This document shows positions 1 through 8,725 of a stretch of DNA of 64,000 nt, in pieces; the first letter of the stretch is position 1, and every line of letters starts with the position of its first letter. Source of the stretch: Paenibacillus amylolyticus. GTDB taxonomy: Bacteria; Bacillota; Bacilli; Paenibacillales; Paenibacillaceae. The stretch lies in the NCBI RefSeq assembly GCF_003719335.1, contig NZ_RIAS01000008.1, forward strand, positions 1 to 64,000, read 5' to 3'. Both the position numbers and the translations under genes were made by a program. The notes beneath the pieces were generated by a model. The model searched no databases. It was given only the letters and a program-made list of their open reading frames with translations, and was not told the DNA's origin.

Positions 1-3000
1 CCCGGATCTTTTCTCCCGTCTCTTTGATGCGAATCATCAGATCCATGTTGTCTTGCATCACATCCACTTCCTCTGGACCAACGAGCATTTGAATGGTGTC
101 TATATTGTTTGTTTTACCATCCCAGTCATAGACCGTATCTTGTCCATACCCCTTCCCGAAGACATATGTGTCATTTCCGTTAGAACTCGAGCCTGAGCCC
201 CCGCTAAGTCGATCCCCGTACAGTTTGTCATCCCCACTGCCGCCGTCCAGCACATCGTCTCCGCTTCCCGCATACAGCGTGTCATTTCCAATCCCCCCCT
301 GCAAAACATCATTACCATTCGTTCCTATTAACGTAACCCCCGCGGTACCCACTACAGGAGCAGTAGCATGATTCAAGACAAAGTTATAATCCCATAGCGT
401 CCCATCTGAGAAGCTTATGGCTTCAACAACATTACTAATACTTCCAAAATAATTAACAATTTTCAACTTATCGTCGGTTCCCTTAACTACCAGTTCTAAA
501 TCACTTCCGTTGCGTACGATAGTCACTTCATTGGGCAATAACCCAGCATTAAATAGCACTCGATCATAATTTCCTGCAGTAGAGTCGCTGTCTATAATCG
601 TGTCACTACCATATCCTTTCCCAAATATATAGGTGTCGTTGCCAACTCCGCCATCAAGGTAATCATTGCCTGTACCACCATCCAAGGTATCATTCCCCGA
701 TTGCCCGGCCAAATGATCATTTCCCGCTTCACCCATCAGGATATCGTAACCTGCTCCCCCGAAAGCAGTATCATCACCATCACCTGCTCTATACCTATCC
801 CCAAACTCCGTACCATAGAAGGTATCCAGTTGATCTGTTCCGCTTATTTCCGTGAGCGCATGACTTAATATGTATTCAACATCCCAAATACTTCCGTTGG
901 CAAAAACAATGCTTTCCACTCTCTGATTCTCACTCTTAAAAAAATTACGGACATTGATCTTGTTGGCACTGTCACCGATAGAAACCAGCAGGTCATATTG
1001 ATCTCTGCTCAGCTTCACATGATCCGGTAAGATGCCTTCACCAAGCTGGATACTATCTGAATTTCCTGCTGTAGCATCATCTTCATAAATTTGGACAGTC
1101 CCACTATCTTTTCCAAACACATAGGTATCATTACCTGCACCACCGAATAAGGCATCGTTGCCTTTATTCCCATTGAGAATATCGTTGCCATTGCCACCTA
1201 AGATCGCGTCATCTCCTGCAGTGCCTGTCAGTAGTTCCCCCTCGGAAGTTCCACTAATACTGTTCTTCAAATTCGACTCTACGATCCATGCCCATTCAAT
1301 ATTTTGACTTGAAAAAAAGTTTCCTAACTTATTCAATCCAATTGAGTCTGTTTGATATAGTTGTTTGGCAGTACGGAAAAACTCACCCAATTGTATCTTA
1401 GCCATACTGCTTCCGCCTGCTAAATTGGATTGTAGTTTATTCTGAACTCCGGTTAAATCCACGACAAACTTGTCTGTACTCCATACAATAGATACTTCAT
1501 TATAAAGAAAAGCCAAATGTGTCTGTGCCATTAGCTCGGCATATATATTTTCCTTAATGTCATTATAGAATTCTTGAATCATATCGGCAGTATCAGAAGG
1601 CGGAATATATCCCGGTTGACTAACACCGTAATATTTCTCGATTACAACCAACTTCTGTGCGTCAACAATACCTCCACGGCTGTCAGGCTCTACCTGATCT
1701 GCGCCTGTCCATTTATACACCATTCGATCAATCAGGTCATTACGAACCGCTAAGTCTGTTTCCGTCTGGAATTGCTGTACCCACTGCTTAAGTTGTCCAC
1801 TGGCATCCCTCATTATCGCTTGATGGAAACTGAATAAAAGTCCACTTCCGGCTACATCCGGCAATAACTGAATAGCCTCCGGTTCTTCCATCCATTCATC
1901 AGCCACCGTATCGTAAGGTGCAGTTTTCAAGCTATACTCGATCATGGGGTGAAATTTCCCATCATTAGTTCCGTAAGTAGCTTGTCCAGTTTCACTATTA
2001 CCTGTAGATCCATCCGGCCATTTCAGATTTCCGTGATCCTTTAATATAAACTCCGTAATACCAAGATCTCTAATCGTCATTAATTCATCCGCATCCGTTA
2101 TTCCATCTGAATTCGAATCCTGCCAGACTTGCAATTGCTGGAACCCAGCATCTAACTGGTTAATAATTCGATCTCCGTTATCATCCAAATCCAGCAAAGC
2201 CTCAAAACCGCTTTCCGCCAAAGTCCCATCTCTTAGCGTCGTATATTGACCAAACAACTCAGATCCGTTATTTATCTTTCCGTCCTTGTTAATATCCCGC
2301 ACCAACATACCATCTTTAGAATTCACCCATCCTGTTTTCTCAGCGAATCCATCCGCATTATAATCAAAGTAAACAGCGCTATCATTAATGCCAATTGTAT
2401 TGTTGCTGCTGTTGTTGTCAAAATCCAATATTACAGGATCAATATAAGCCTTATTAGGATCTACTAATCTGTCTAAGTCATTACTGACACCCAATTTTGG
2501 AACATAGTTTTTAATGATATTTGTAATGACTTCCTTCATATTTATAGTTTTTATAATCTGGTTTGTATTTATATCTGCAAAAGATACTTTCTCAACACTT
2601 CCAACAGAGTCCTTAGAACTGTAACTATATTGTAATAAAATACTATCCGTTGATCCTTTGAAGACCATTTTAACTAATCTATTCGTCGAGGATCTTCTTA
2701 TGCTAGATGGAAAGATAATTTTTGTATTCTCATATGAGTGACCGTAAATAATTAGTTCATCCTGCTTGCTATTACTATCGCGTGTTTCTCTGATTATATC
2801 TTGACCATGACCTTTGAAAAATTTATAGGTGTCTGATCCGGCTTGTCCATATATCGTATCATTTCCTTTACCGCCTACAATTACATCAGCAGAATCACGT
2901 CCATATAATACGTCTGAACTTTCTGTACCTATAATACTTTCCTTATCAAAGTATCCCTTGTTATTCATATAATATTCAAACGAACTGAACGCATTATGTC

Positions 3001-3724
3001 TGGCAGCGGCTCCGGTTGCATCACTAGTTTTATAACTGAAAGGCAATTCTACCTGTTTCCCTAGATGAGTACCTATTTTGACATATGTATTTAGAACTTC
3101 ACCTTCAAGGATATAGTTCGTTACCGGATATTGGTCTAATGCGATAGAATTTTTTGGACGGTAGTCCGAAGGTGGCAGATTACTGCCAGGATAGTATTTA
3201 TCGTGTGTTCGGGCTGCATTGAAGATAACTGCTTTGCCAACTTGTTCTCGATTCACGTTAATATACGGACTGATTTTACTCTCTACACATTCGTATAGCA
3301 GTTGTTGAGCCAGTTTCCCTCCCAATGAATGGCCTGTAAAACTATATTTAACATTTTTGAACTCGTTATATGACACTAAATTCTTAGTGTTCTTGAATAA
3401 TTTGACTGCACCCATTAAAAATTGTTGTGAATACCAGTCTAATGTAACGTTCTCGTTATACCAATCCAAATTAAAAGGAATTTGCCCTTCCGATCCTCTA
3501 AAAGCAAAAACAACCTCACCAGTCGTCTGACCATTCACCACACGTGCAAACGACGCTCCATAAAATCCGTTCCGTGAATTTTGATCCTCTACAGATAACA
3601 CTCTCCATTTGCTTTCCGAAAAGGAGTATTTTTGTGGAAGAGGAATTTCAAGTAGATTTGGACCTGTAGTTTGTTTTTTGTAGATCTCCTGACTTAGTCG
3701 CAAAAATTCATAATCGGTTATCAT
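1..3724 (-). CDS. RTX repeat protein with N-terminal lipase-like domain (3' end beyond window)
   Basis: The reading frame is open from an ATG at 3724 to the left edge (1241 codons, no stop), so the protein is incomplete. There is no signal peptide (start MITDYEFLRL), as expected for a type I secretion substrate. Residues about 1-250 look like an alpha/beta-hydrolase of the lipase class, with the nucleophile elbow GHSLGG at residues 131-136 (Ser133). Glycine/aspartate nonapeptide repeats (GGxGxDxUx, e.g. GGKGNDTIYG) begin near residues 265-305 and return near 830-880, 960-1035 and 1130-1210. They are separated by segments resembling the haemolysin-type calcium-binding related domain. A calcium-binding DxNxDG motif followed by NNGSELFG starts at residue 477; the same module occurs in FrpC-like RTX proteins. 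It is the last visible gene of the exporter operon. A secreted calcium-dependent lipase or adhesin is inferred. The C-terminal export signal is outside the window. Confidence 0.88.
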   Translation of the reverse strand, partial: MITDYEFLRLSQEIYKKQTTGPNLLEIPLPQKYSFSESKWRVLSVEDQNSRNGFYGASFARVVNGQTTGEVVFAFRGSEGQIPFNLDWYNENVTLDWYSQQFLMGAVKLFKNTKNLVSYNEFKNVKYSFTGHSLGGKLAQQLLYECVESKISPYINVNREQVGKAVIFNAARTHDKYYPGSNLPPSDYRPKNSIALDQYPVTNYILEGEVLNTYVKIGTHLGKQVELPFSYKTSDATGAAARHNAFSSFEYYMNNKGYFDKESIIGTESSDVLYGRDSADVIVGGKGNDTIYGQAGSDTYKFFKGHGQDIIRETRDSNSKQDELIIYGHSYENTKIIFPSSIRRSSTNRLVKMVFKGSTDSILLQYSYSSKDSVGSVEKVSFADINTNQIIKTINMKEVITNIIKNYVPKLGVSNDLDRLVDPNKAYIDPVILDFDNNSSNNTIGINDSAVYFDYNADGFAEKTGWVNSKDGMLVRDINKDGKINNGSELFGQYTTLRDGTLAESGFEALLDLDDNGDRIINQLDAGFQQLQVWQDSNSDGITDADELMTIRDLGITEFILKDHGNLKWPDGSTGNSETGQATYGTNDGKFHPMIEYSLKTAPYDTVADEWMEEPEAIQLLPDVAGSGLLFSFHQAIMRDASGQLKQWVQQFQTETDLAVRNDLIDRMVYKWTGADQVEPDSRGGIVDAQKLVVIEKYYGVSQPGYIPPSDTADMIQEFYNDIKENIYAELMAQTHLAFLYNEVSIVWSTDKFVVDLTGVQNKLQSNLAGGSSMAKIQLGEFFRTAKQLYQTDSIGLNKLGNFFSSQNIEWAWIVESNLKNSISGTSEGELLTGTAGDDAILGGNGNDILNGNKGNDALFGGAGNDTYVFGKDSGTVQIYEDDATAGNSDSIQLGEGILPDHVKLSRDQYDLLVSIGDSANKINVRNFFKSENQRVESIVFANGSIWDVEYILSHALTEISGTDQLDTFYGTEFGDRYRAGDGDDTAFGGAGYDILMGEAGNDHLAGQSGNDTLDGGTGNDYLDGGVGNDTYIFGKGYGSDTIIDSDSTAGNYDRVLFNAGLLPNEVTIVRNGSDLELVVKGTDDKLKIVNYFGSISNVVEAISFSDGTLWDYNFVLNHATAPVVGTAGVTLIGTNGNDVLQGGIGNDTLYAGSGDDVLDGGSGDDKLYGDRLSGGSGSSSNGNDTYVFGKGYGQDTVYDWDGKTNNIDTIQMLVGPEEVDVMQDNMDLMIRIKETGEKIR

Positions 3725-3746
3725 GTAATAATACGCCCCTTTAACA

Positions 3747-4484
3747 TTATTTATCCCTCAAACATGAATTGCCTACTTCAAAATCATTAATGTCATTCAG
3801 ATGTTCTTGATTGAGGATTTCACATTTCCCAATGAATTCGTTTGTGTTTTTTTCATAATATTCTGAAAATCCCAGCTCAGCCAACAAAGGCAGGTCCGGG
3901 GAATCTACCGTAGGGTATAACAATATGCTTAGATTACCTATTCCTTGAACCTTCATTTTTTTTATGATAGAAAAGATTTGTTCCCTGCTCATTTTATGGG
4001 TGTACATAAAGGAGATTTTTATAGAAACCTCTTCTGGTTTGATCAAGAAATTGTTATCCCAATAATCAAGCCCCATGTTGTCATTAAAGGACAGAGACGG
4101 CGATTGATAGTCCACTTCATACTTAACTTCATTGTTGTCTACGAAGGGGGTAATTAAAGATTTGGCCCACACATTAAGCCGATAATCCGTTTGCGGATCT
4201 CTGCCTGGACTTTTGGCGAAACTAAAAGTTAGATCTTCCTCGACCGATACCCCACGTCCCTCATAATATCCACTCAAATTCGTTTCCTTCAGAGTTAAGA
4301 TCCGGAATGGCCTATCGTATCTCTCTTCCATGAATTTACGTGTCTCATTCTTTATTTCCCCCGAACTGGGAGAGCCGATAGCAGAGAATAGTTTGATCAA
4401 AAAGAGGGGATTTACAACAACAAGATAGATCAAGGGTACGAGAATTAATGCTATAATCCAAAATGGTATTTTCCGAAATTTCAT
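3747..4484 (-). CDS. Membrane-anchored protein of unknown function in the RTX export operon
   Basis: This protein of about 245 residues is not recognised. It starts with a short basic segment and one strongly hydrophobic helix (about residues 8-35), consistent with a signal anchor and an extracytoplasmic domain of about 200 residues. The extracytoplasmic part is charged, with no Cys pattern or catalytic motif I can name. The ATG at 4484 is preferred over the in-frame GTG three bases upstream because AAAGGAA lies about 6 bases before it. It sits 22 bases upstream of the RTX gene and 27 bases downstream of the large Ig-like protein, all on the same strand. Co-transcription suggests a role as cofactor, chaperone or immunity partner of the RTX protein, but that is inference from position only. 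Confidence 0.7.
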   Translation of the reverse strand: MKFRKIPFWIIALILVPLIYLVVVNPLFLIKLFSAIGSPSSGEIKNETRKFMEERYDRPFRILTLKETNLSGYYEGRGVSVEEDLTFSFAKSPGRDPQTDYRLNVWAKSLITPFVDNNEVKYEVDYQSPSLSFNDNMGLDYWDNNFLIKPEEVSIKISFMYTHKMSREQIFSIIKKMKVQGIGNLSILLYPTVDSPDLPLLAELGFSEYYEKNTNEFIGKCEILNQEHLNDINDFEVGNSCLRDK

Positions 4485-4511
4485 CACAAGTTCCTTTCCA
4501 TCGCTTTTAAA

Positions 4512-7367
4512 TTAATACTGCTTCACAAAGTTCACCTCTACCGCCTGCTCCCCAATCAGTTTCTTTTCCCCCTTGAAACTAAGGTACACCTTCACTTGCA
4601 GAGAGGGCGTGGTGAGGCTTGTTGAGATACCATCTATCTTGAATTTTCTGGTAACCAAAGTAAAGTTGCTTGTATCTTCCGCCGTATTTAATCCAAACTC
4701 CTTCTGTGTGATGAGCTCACCGGCGTTCTCCAGTTGAATGATGATCTTGTGGTTCGCATCAAACGAATCAAAAGACACTTGCTTCGTTAATCCGGCTGTA
4801 AACTCCAGGGTTCCGTTGTAACCTGAGACCAGCTTGGTCTGTGGATAGGAGATATCCAGACTGTAAGGACCAGCATTCATCTGAGCAAGTCCGGTGCCCG
4901 CAGTCCCTTTATCCTCCATCAATGTAAACAAAGCAGGTTTGACAAAGGCATCTGCATTGCCGCCGGTATCTGCGATCATTTTGTCATGGATGGCCAGGCC
5001 AAACAGCAGCTTCAAATCCGCCAATTCCGTTCCTTTTGGCACTCTTCCGGCTAAGGAATGAATAGCCACATTGCCATACTTCACACTTTGTTCAGCATTC
5101 GTTTCATATTCAAGTGGATAATACATTCCATCTTTACTCTGAAAGTAACCATACATGGGATTAAGCACTTGCGTCCGTTTATTCTTATTCCGCTGGATCA
5201 TCTGTACTTCCACCAGGTCTTCAGTCGTTCCGGGATACACCAGAACTTTGTACATTTGCGTTTCTGATTCACGGCCAGCTATATTTAGCGAATAGGTATC
5301 ACCAGATTCATGTTGTGGCGCTGTATCCAGGGCATCAATCCGAAATTGGCCGATGCTCCGGCTTGCTCCCTTTTCATCTACCTGGAGAAGCATATTCACC
5401 TCACCTGTAGGCATTGAATACGGGATTTTCCCGATCACCTGCAAGGAGATTGGTGTATCTAATGTGGCACTGATTACTTTGTCCAACACAACCGGCCGGG
5501 CCTCCACGGAAATACGATCCACTGCATAAGCTGCTTTGAACTCCGGTAAAGCGCCACTTTGATAGGAACTACTGTACAATTCAAATTCACTCACAACCGC
5601 ATCTTCCCCATCAACGGGTAAACGGTATGTAGAAACTCTTTTGATTTTGAAGTCTCCCTTTTCCGTTGAGAAATATACCCAATCTCCCGACACCATCTGA
5701 GTATTCTGTAAATCAGGCAGACTAAACGCTGCTACTGGCCGGTACAATTTATCATTTCCCTGCTGAAAGGGTTCTTCCAAGATCAGTTTAAAATCCTGTA
5801 ATCCCACATTCTCGGGAAGTTGTAATTGAAAGGTCAGGCTCTCTCGATCTTGCGGTCTTAGTACATTTTCCGCTTGAGCATCTGTTAGAGACCCTTCGTA
5901 GCTATACTTCTGACCTACAGAACCTCGAACCTTAAATTCGGGTAACCGTATCTTTTGTTCACCATCATTTACAATAGTGAGCGTGCCTTCTACTATTCTA
6001 TATTTCCCATCCAAGCGTCCCATCACATTGCTCACAATAAGGGAATAAGGTGACCCATCTTTTAGCGCGGTTTGGGTAAGCGTGTCTGGTTTGGCTTGCT
6101 CTACCTCCGCCGATTTGTTCAGTGGTATCTTCAACAGAGGTTTATACACCGGCTCCTCACCACCGCTTAATGCTTTTGCAACGATCAGATTCATGTTGTA
6201 GTTTCTTAAAGATTTGGGAATATCCGCAGAAAGAGACATCTTCAGTTGCTCAAGTGCATCCAGTGTTTTCTCCGCTGTAGTATCGCTTTGAGCCAATAAA
6301 TAGGTGATCTTGTTTGCTTCAACAAAATAAGCGAGGCTCGGGTTAACGACAGCATGTTTATTATTATTTTTAAGTGTAATCGTTGTTCCTACATCCATCT
6401 GCGGCAAATCACTGGCCGATATGTATAGCGGGTCCACCTGAAACAAGAACTGGTCTTTCCCAGGTCTAATATAATGTGCTTTTGCTTTATCTACAGGGAG
6501 TTTGGTCCAGTCACGGGCTTCTGGAAGCTTAAAACAATGAACTGTAAGATTCACACTGTTTTCATCCGTAGCCAACAGCAGCTTGAATGATTTGGCTTTG
6601 GAAGCTTTGGGAACAGCGGCATGTAGATCCATCGTAAGCCGTTGTTTGGAGTTCAGCGTGTTACTGGTATCCCCTTCAGTCTGAAATGGATATAGTTCAC
6701 CAGAATCCGCCTGCAGCCAATAACTATAGGCAGGAAGTTTTACCGGCTCCGTCCCCCGGTTTTCCACTTGGAATACCAGAGTATACACTCGTTCATTAGA
6801 TGCTTGATAACTGAAGAATTCCCCTAATGACATCTGAATTTGATTGTTTTGCAGATGTGTGATTTTATTATCTCCAGCAGCTACCGTATTCGAATAATTT
6901 CCCGGCATCTTGATCCTGCCAATGGACTTGCTGAATCCAGCATAATTAATGTTCCATTCCTTTACATCAAACTCTACGCTGGCAAGCTGAGTCTGATTGG
7001 GAACTGTTGCATAATAAGTGAACTCTCTGCTTGACCGTGGCAAGACTTTCGTTTTCTGCTGTGCATCCTTCACTCGCAGCGCATTTCCTGGATCACCTGC
7101 GTTCGTCTTTACCGTGATGCCATACCTTAATAGGTCCAACGGAGCCTGACCTCCGTTAAATAGGCGAACCTTGAACGACAGCACGTTATCTTTTCCCCAC
7201 TGCACTAAATATGGCTCAATGATTTCGATATAACTGTTCTTGCTCACAAACACCTTTCCCACCGTCTTTGTTGCTACATTTTTGCCTTGGGCGAAGAGTT
7301 GTCCAGGAGCAGAAATAAATAGAATACATAGACCTATAGTCATGCAAATTGCAATTACTTTCTTCAT
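4512..7367 (-). CDS. Large secreted protein built of Ig-like repeats, unknown function
   Basis: The product has 951 residues. An N-terminal signal peptide is clear: MKK, a hydrophobic run to about residue 22, then APGQLFAQG. The rest is mostly beta-rich modules of roughly 90-110 residues with a recurring pattern: a strand ending in V/I-x-N-x-G, a Pro-containing segment (for example VKLPAYSYWL), a Tyr-rich turn, then Leu-x-Pro followed by a final strand such as FKLLL. I can make out such modules near residues 45-140, 190-275, 305-400, 430-530 and 700-800. There is no LPXTG, SLH domain or enzyme motif. It lies between hlyD-like and RTX genes, with AAAGGGGAAG before the ATG. A cell-wall or surface component of the export route is inferred. 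No family name is claimed. Confidence 0.78.
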   Translation of the reverse strand: MKKVIAICMTIGLCILFISAPGQLFAQGKNVATKTVGKVFVSKNSYIEIIEPYLVQWGKDNVLSFKVRLFNGGQAPLDLLRYGITVKTNAGDPGNALRVKDAQQKTKVLPRSSREFTYYATVPNQTQLASVEFDVKEWNINYAGFSKSIGRIKMPGNYSNTVAAGDNKITHLQNNQIQMSLGEFFSYQASNERVYTLVFQVENRGTEPVKLPAYSYWLQADSGELYPFQTEGDTSNTLNSKQRLTMDLHAAVPKASKAKSFKLLLATDENSVNLTVHCFKLPEARDWTKLPVDKAKAHYIRPGKDQFLFQVDPLYISASDLPQMDVGTTITLKNNNKHAVVNPSLAYFVEANKITYLLAQSDTTAEKTLDALEQLKMSLSADIPKSLRNYNMNLIVAKALSGGEEPVYKPLLKIPLNKSAEVEQAKPDTLTQTALKDGSPYSLIVSNVMGRLDGKYRIVEGTLTIVNDGEQKIRLPEFKVRGSVGQKYSYEGSLTDAQAENVLRPQDRESLTFQLQLPENVGLQDFKLILEEPFQQGNDKLYRPVAAFSLPDLQNTQMVSGDWVYFSTEKGDFKIKRVSTYRLPVDGEDAVVSEFELYSSSYQSGALPEFKAAYAVDRISVEARPVVLDKVISATLDTPISLQVIGKIPYSMPTGEVNMLLQVDEKGASRSIGQFRIDALDTAPQHESGDTYSLNIAGRESETQMYKVLVYPGTTEDLVEVQMIQRNKNKRTQVLNPMYGYFQSKDGMYYPLEYETNAEQSVKYGNVAIHSLAGRVPKGTELADLKLLFGLAIHDKMIADTGGNADAFVKPALFTLMEDKGTAGTGLAQMNAGPYSLDISYPQTKLVSGYNGTLEFTAGLTKQVSFDSFDANHKIIIQLENAGELITQKEFGLNTAEDTSNFTLVTRKFKIDGISTSLTTPSLQVKVYLSFKGEKKLIGEQAVEVNFVKQY

Positions 7368-7385
7368 CTTTCTTCCCCTTTATGT

Positions 7386-8723
7386 TTATCTTAGCGTGAA
7401 ACTCTCTTCGGCAGCCTTTTTGAGCGGTGACAGGAAGAAGTCAATAATCCGTCTTTGCCCTGTTTTTGCCTCAACGGACACCGACATACCCGGGGTTAAT
7501 TTAATCCGACTGCCACTGGATGTCTCCGTGGACAACACCTTCAACTTAGCCTTAAAGACCGGTCCGAGCTTCTCATCTTCAAAGGCATCCGGGCTTACGT
7601 AGATAATTTCGCCTTGCAGGTAACCGTATTTCTGAAAAGGAAAGGTATCCACCTTCACGTTGGCAGCCTGTCCCTTCTTAATAAAACCAATATCCTGATT
7701 AGCAATGGTAGCCTCTACAATGAGGGGCGTATCATCCGGCACGATAGAAATGACATCCTCAGCCGAAGTCACCACTCCCCCTATAGTAAAAGAGGACAAC
7801 CCATGCACTGTTCCATCTACTGGTGAAGTTAATTGCTGCAGTTCAAACCGTTTCTCTGCTTTGGTTAATTCGGATTCCAGAGTGTAAAGAGTCTTCTCAT
7901 TCTCAACAAGTTCGTCCAATACTGTTCTGCTACGTTGTTTCTTAATTGAGATGACATTTTCTTCGGCTTCAGCCAGTGCATCTTCCGCCTTTGCGATCCT
8001 TTTTTCCTGTGCATCTATAGCCAGTAACGATTTATTCAAATCATTATCCGCCTGAAGCAGATCCGCACTGTCTGTGAAGTTTTCATCCCCACCGTTTTGT
8101 GATTTCATTAGGGCGAGCGCATAGTCTTTGTTGGACAATTCCAATGCTGCACGTTCCATATTAAGCTCCTGTCGGGTCTGGGAGACGACGAGTTCGGCGG
8201 CTTTGATTCTACTCTTGAACTCCTCATCCCGAGCCTCGCGCAGTTGCATTTGTACTTGCAGAACATTTTCTGTATCAATGGCAGAACCGGCAGGTGGAAC
8301 TTCTCCCGTTGCCAGCCCCTCAAAAGCGTTGCCCTCAAGTTCAGCTTCAAGCATCGCTTTTTGCAGTTTGGCTACGTACAACTGCTTGGCCATCTCTTGA
8401 ATGTCTGCCTCAGAGGTCGTCGAATCGAGTTCAATCAGCAGTTGCCCCTTTTGTACATGCTCCCCTTCGGTTACCAGCACTTCCTTGATGGTTCCCCCTT
8501 CGAGCGGCTGTAGGACCTTGGTTCGACCATCTGGAATGACTTTCCCACGAGCCACTGCGACTTCATCAACCTTACCCAGATAAGACCAGGCCACCACAAT
8601 GACAAAAAGAATAATGATTGTCCAAATCAGCCAGCGTCCGAGCGGTGCTGGTGGGGTCTCTTCAATTTCTATGGCTGCCGGTAAAAATTCATATTCCAAA
8701 CGATCCGATTTTAATCCAAACAT
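7386..8723 (-). CDS. HlyD-family type I secretion adaptor
   Basis: This is the membrane fusion/adaptor subunit of a type I secretion system, 445 residues. A cytoplasmic N-terminus contains FLPAAIEIEETPPAP, close to the FLPAHLELIETP element of E. coli HlyD. One membrane helix follows (about residues 31-52), then a lipoyl/barrel half motif (VLQPLEGGTIKEVLVTEGEH), a long alpha-helical coiled-coil hairpin (about 110-300) and the returning beta-barrel (LTPGMSVSVEAKTG). The ATG at 8723 lies 2 bases after the ABC gene's stop, and its ribosome site (AGGAGAGG) is inside that gene, so translation is probably coupled. The hairpin is the part that contacts TolC in Gram-negative bacteria. A TolC partner is not expected here and none is visible. 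Confidence 0.93.
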   Translation of the reverse strand: MFGLKSDRLEYEFLPAAIEIEETPPAPLGRWLIWTIIILFVIVVAWSYLGKVDEVAVARGKVIPDGRTKVLQPLEGGTIKEVLVTEGEHVQKGQLLIELDSTTSEADIQEMAKQLYVAKLQKAMLEAELEGNAFEGLATGEVPPAGSAIDTENVLQVQMQLREARDEEFKSRIKAAELVVSQTRQELNMERAALELSNKDYALALMKSQNGGDENFTDSADLLQADNDLNKSLLAIDAQEKRIAKAEDALAEAEENVISIKKQRSRTVLDELVENEKTLYTLESELTKAEKRFELQQLTSPVDGTVHGLSSFTIGGVVTSAEDVISIVPDDTPLIVEATIANQDIGFIKKGQAANVKVDTFPFQKYGYLQGEIIYVSPDAFEDEKLGPVFKAKLKVLSTETSSGSRIKLTPGMSVSVEAKTGQRRIIDFFLSPLKKAAEESFTLR

Positions 8724-8725
8724 GT

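Noticed and set aside
168..371. Pro/Ser-rich plus-strand frame at the left edge
   Set aside because: It is the antisense reading of the Gly/Asp-rich RTX repeats.
1..3724. Direct repeats of the RTX region as a CRISPR array or tandem DNA repeat
   Set aside because: The repetition is at the protein level (nonapeptides) and the DNA units are not identical or regularly spaced like CRISPR.
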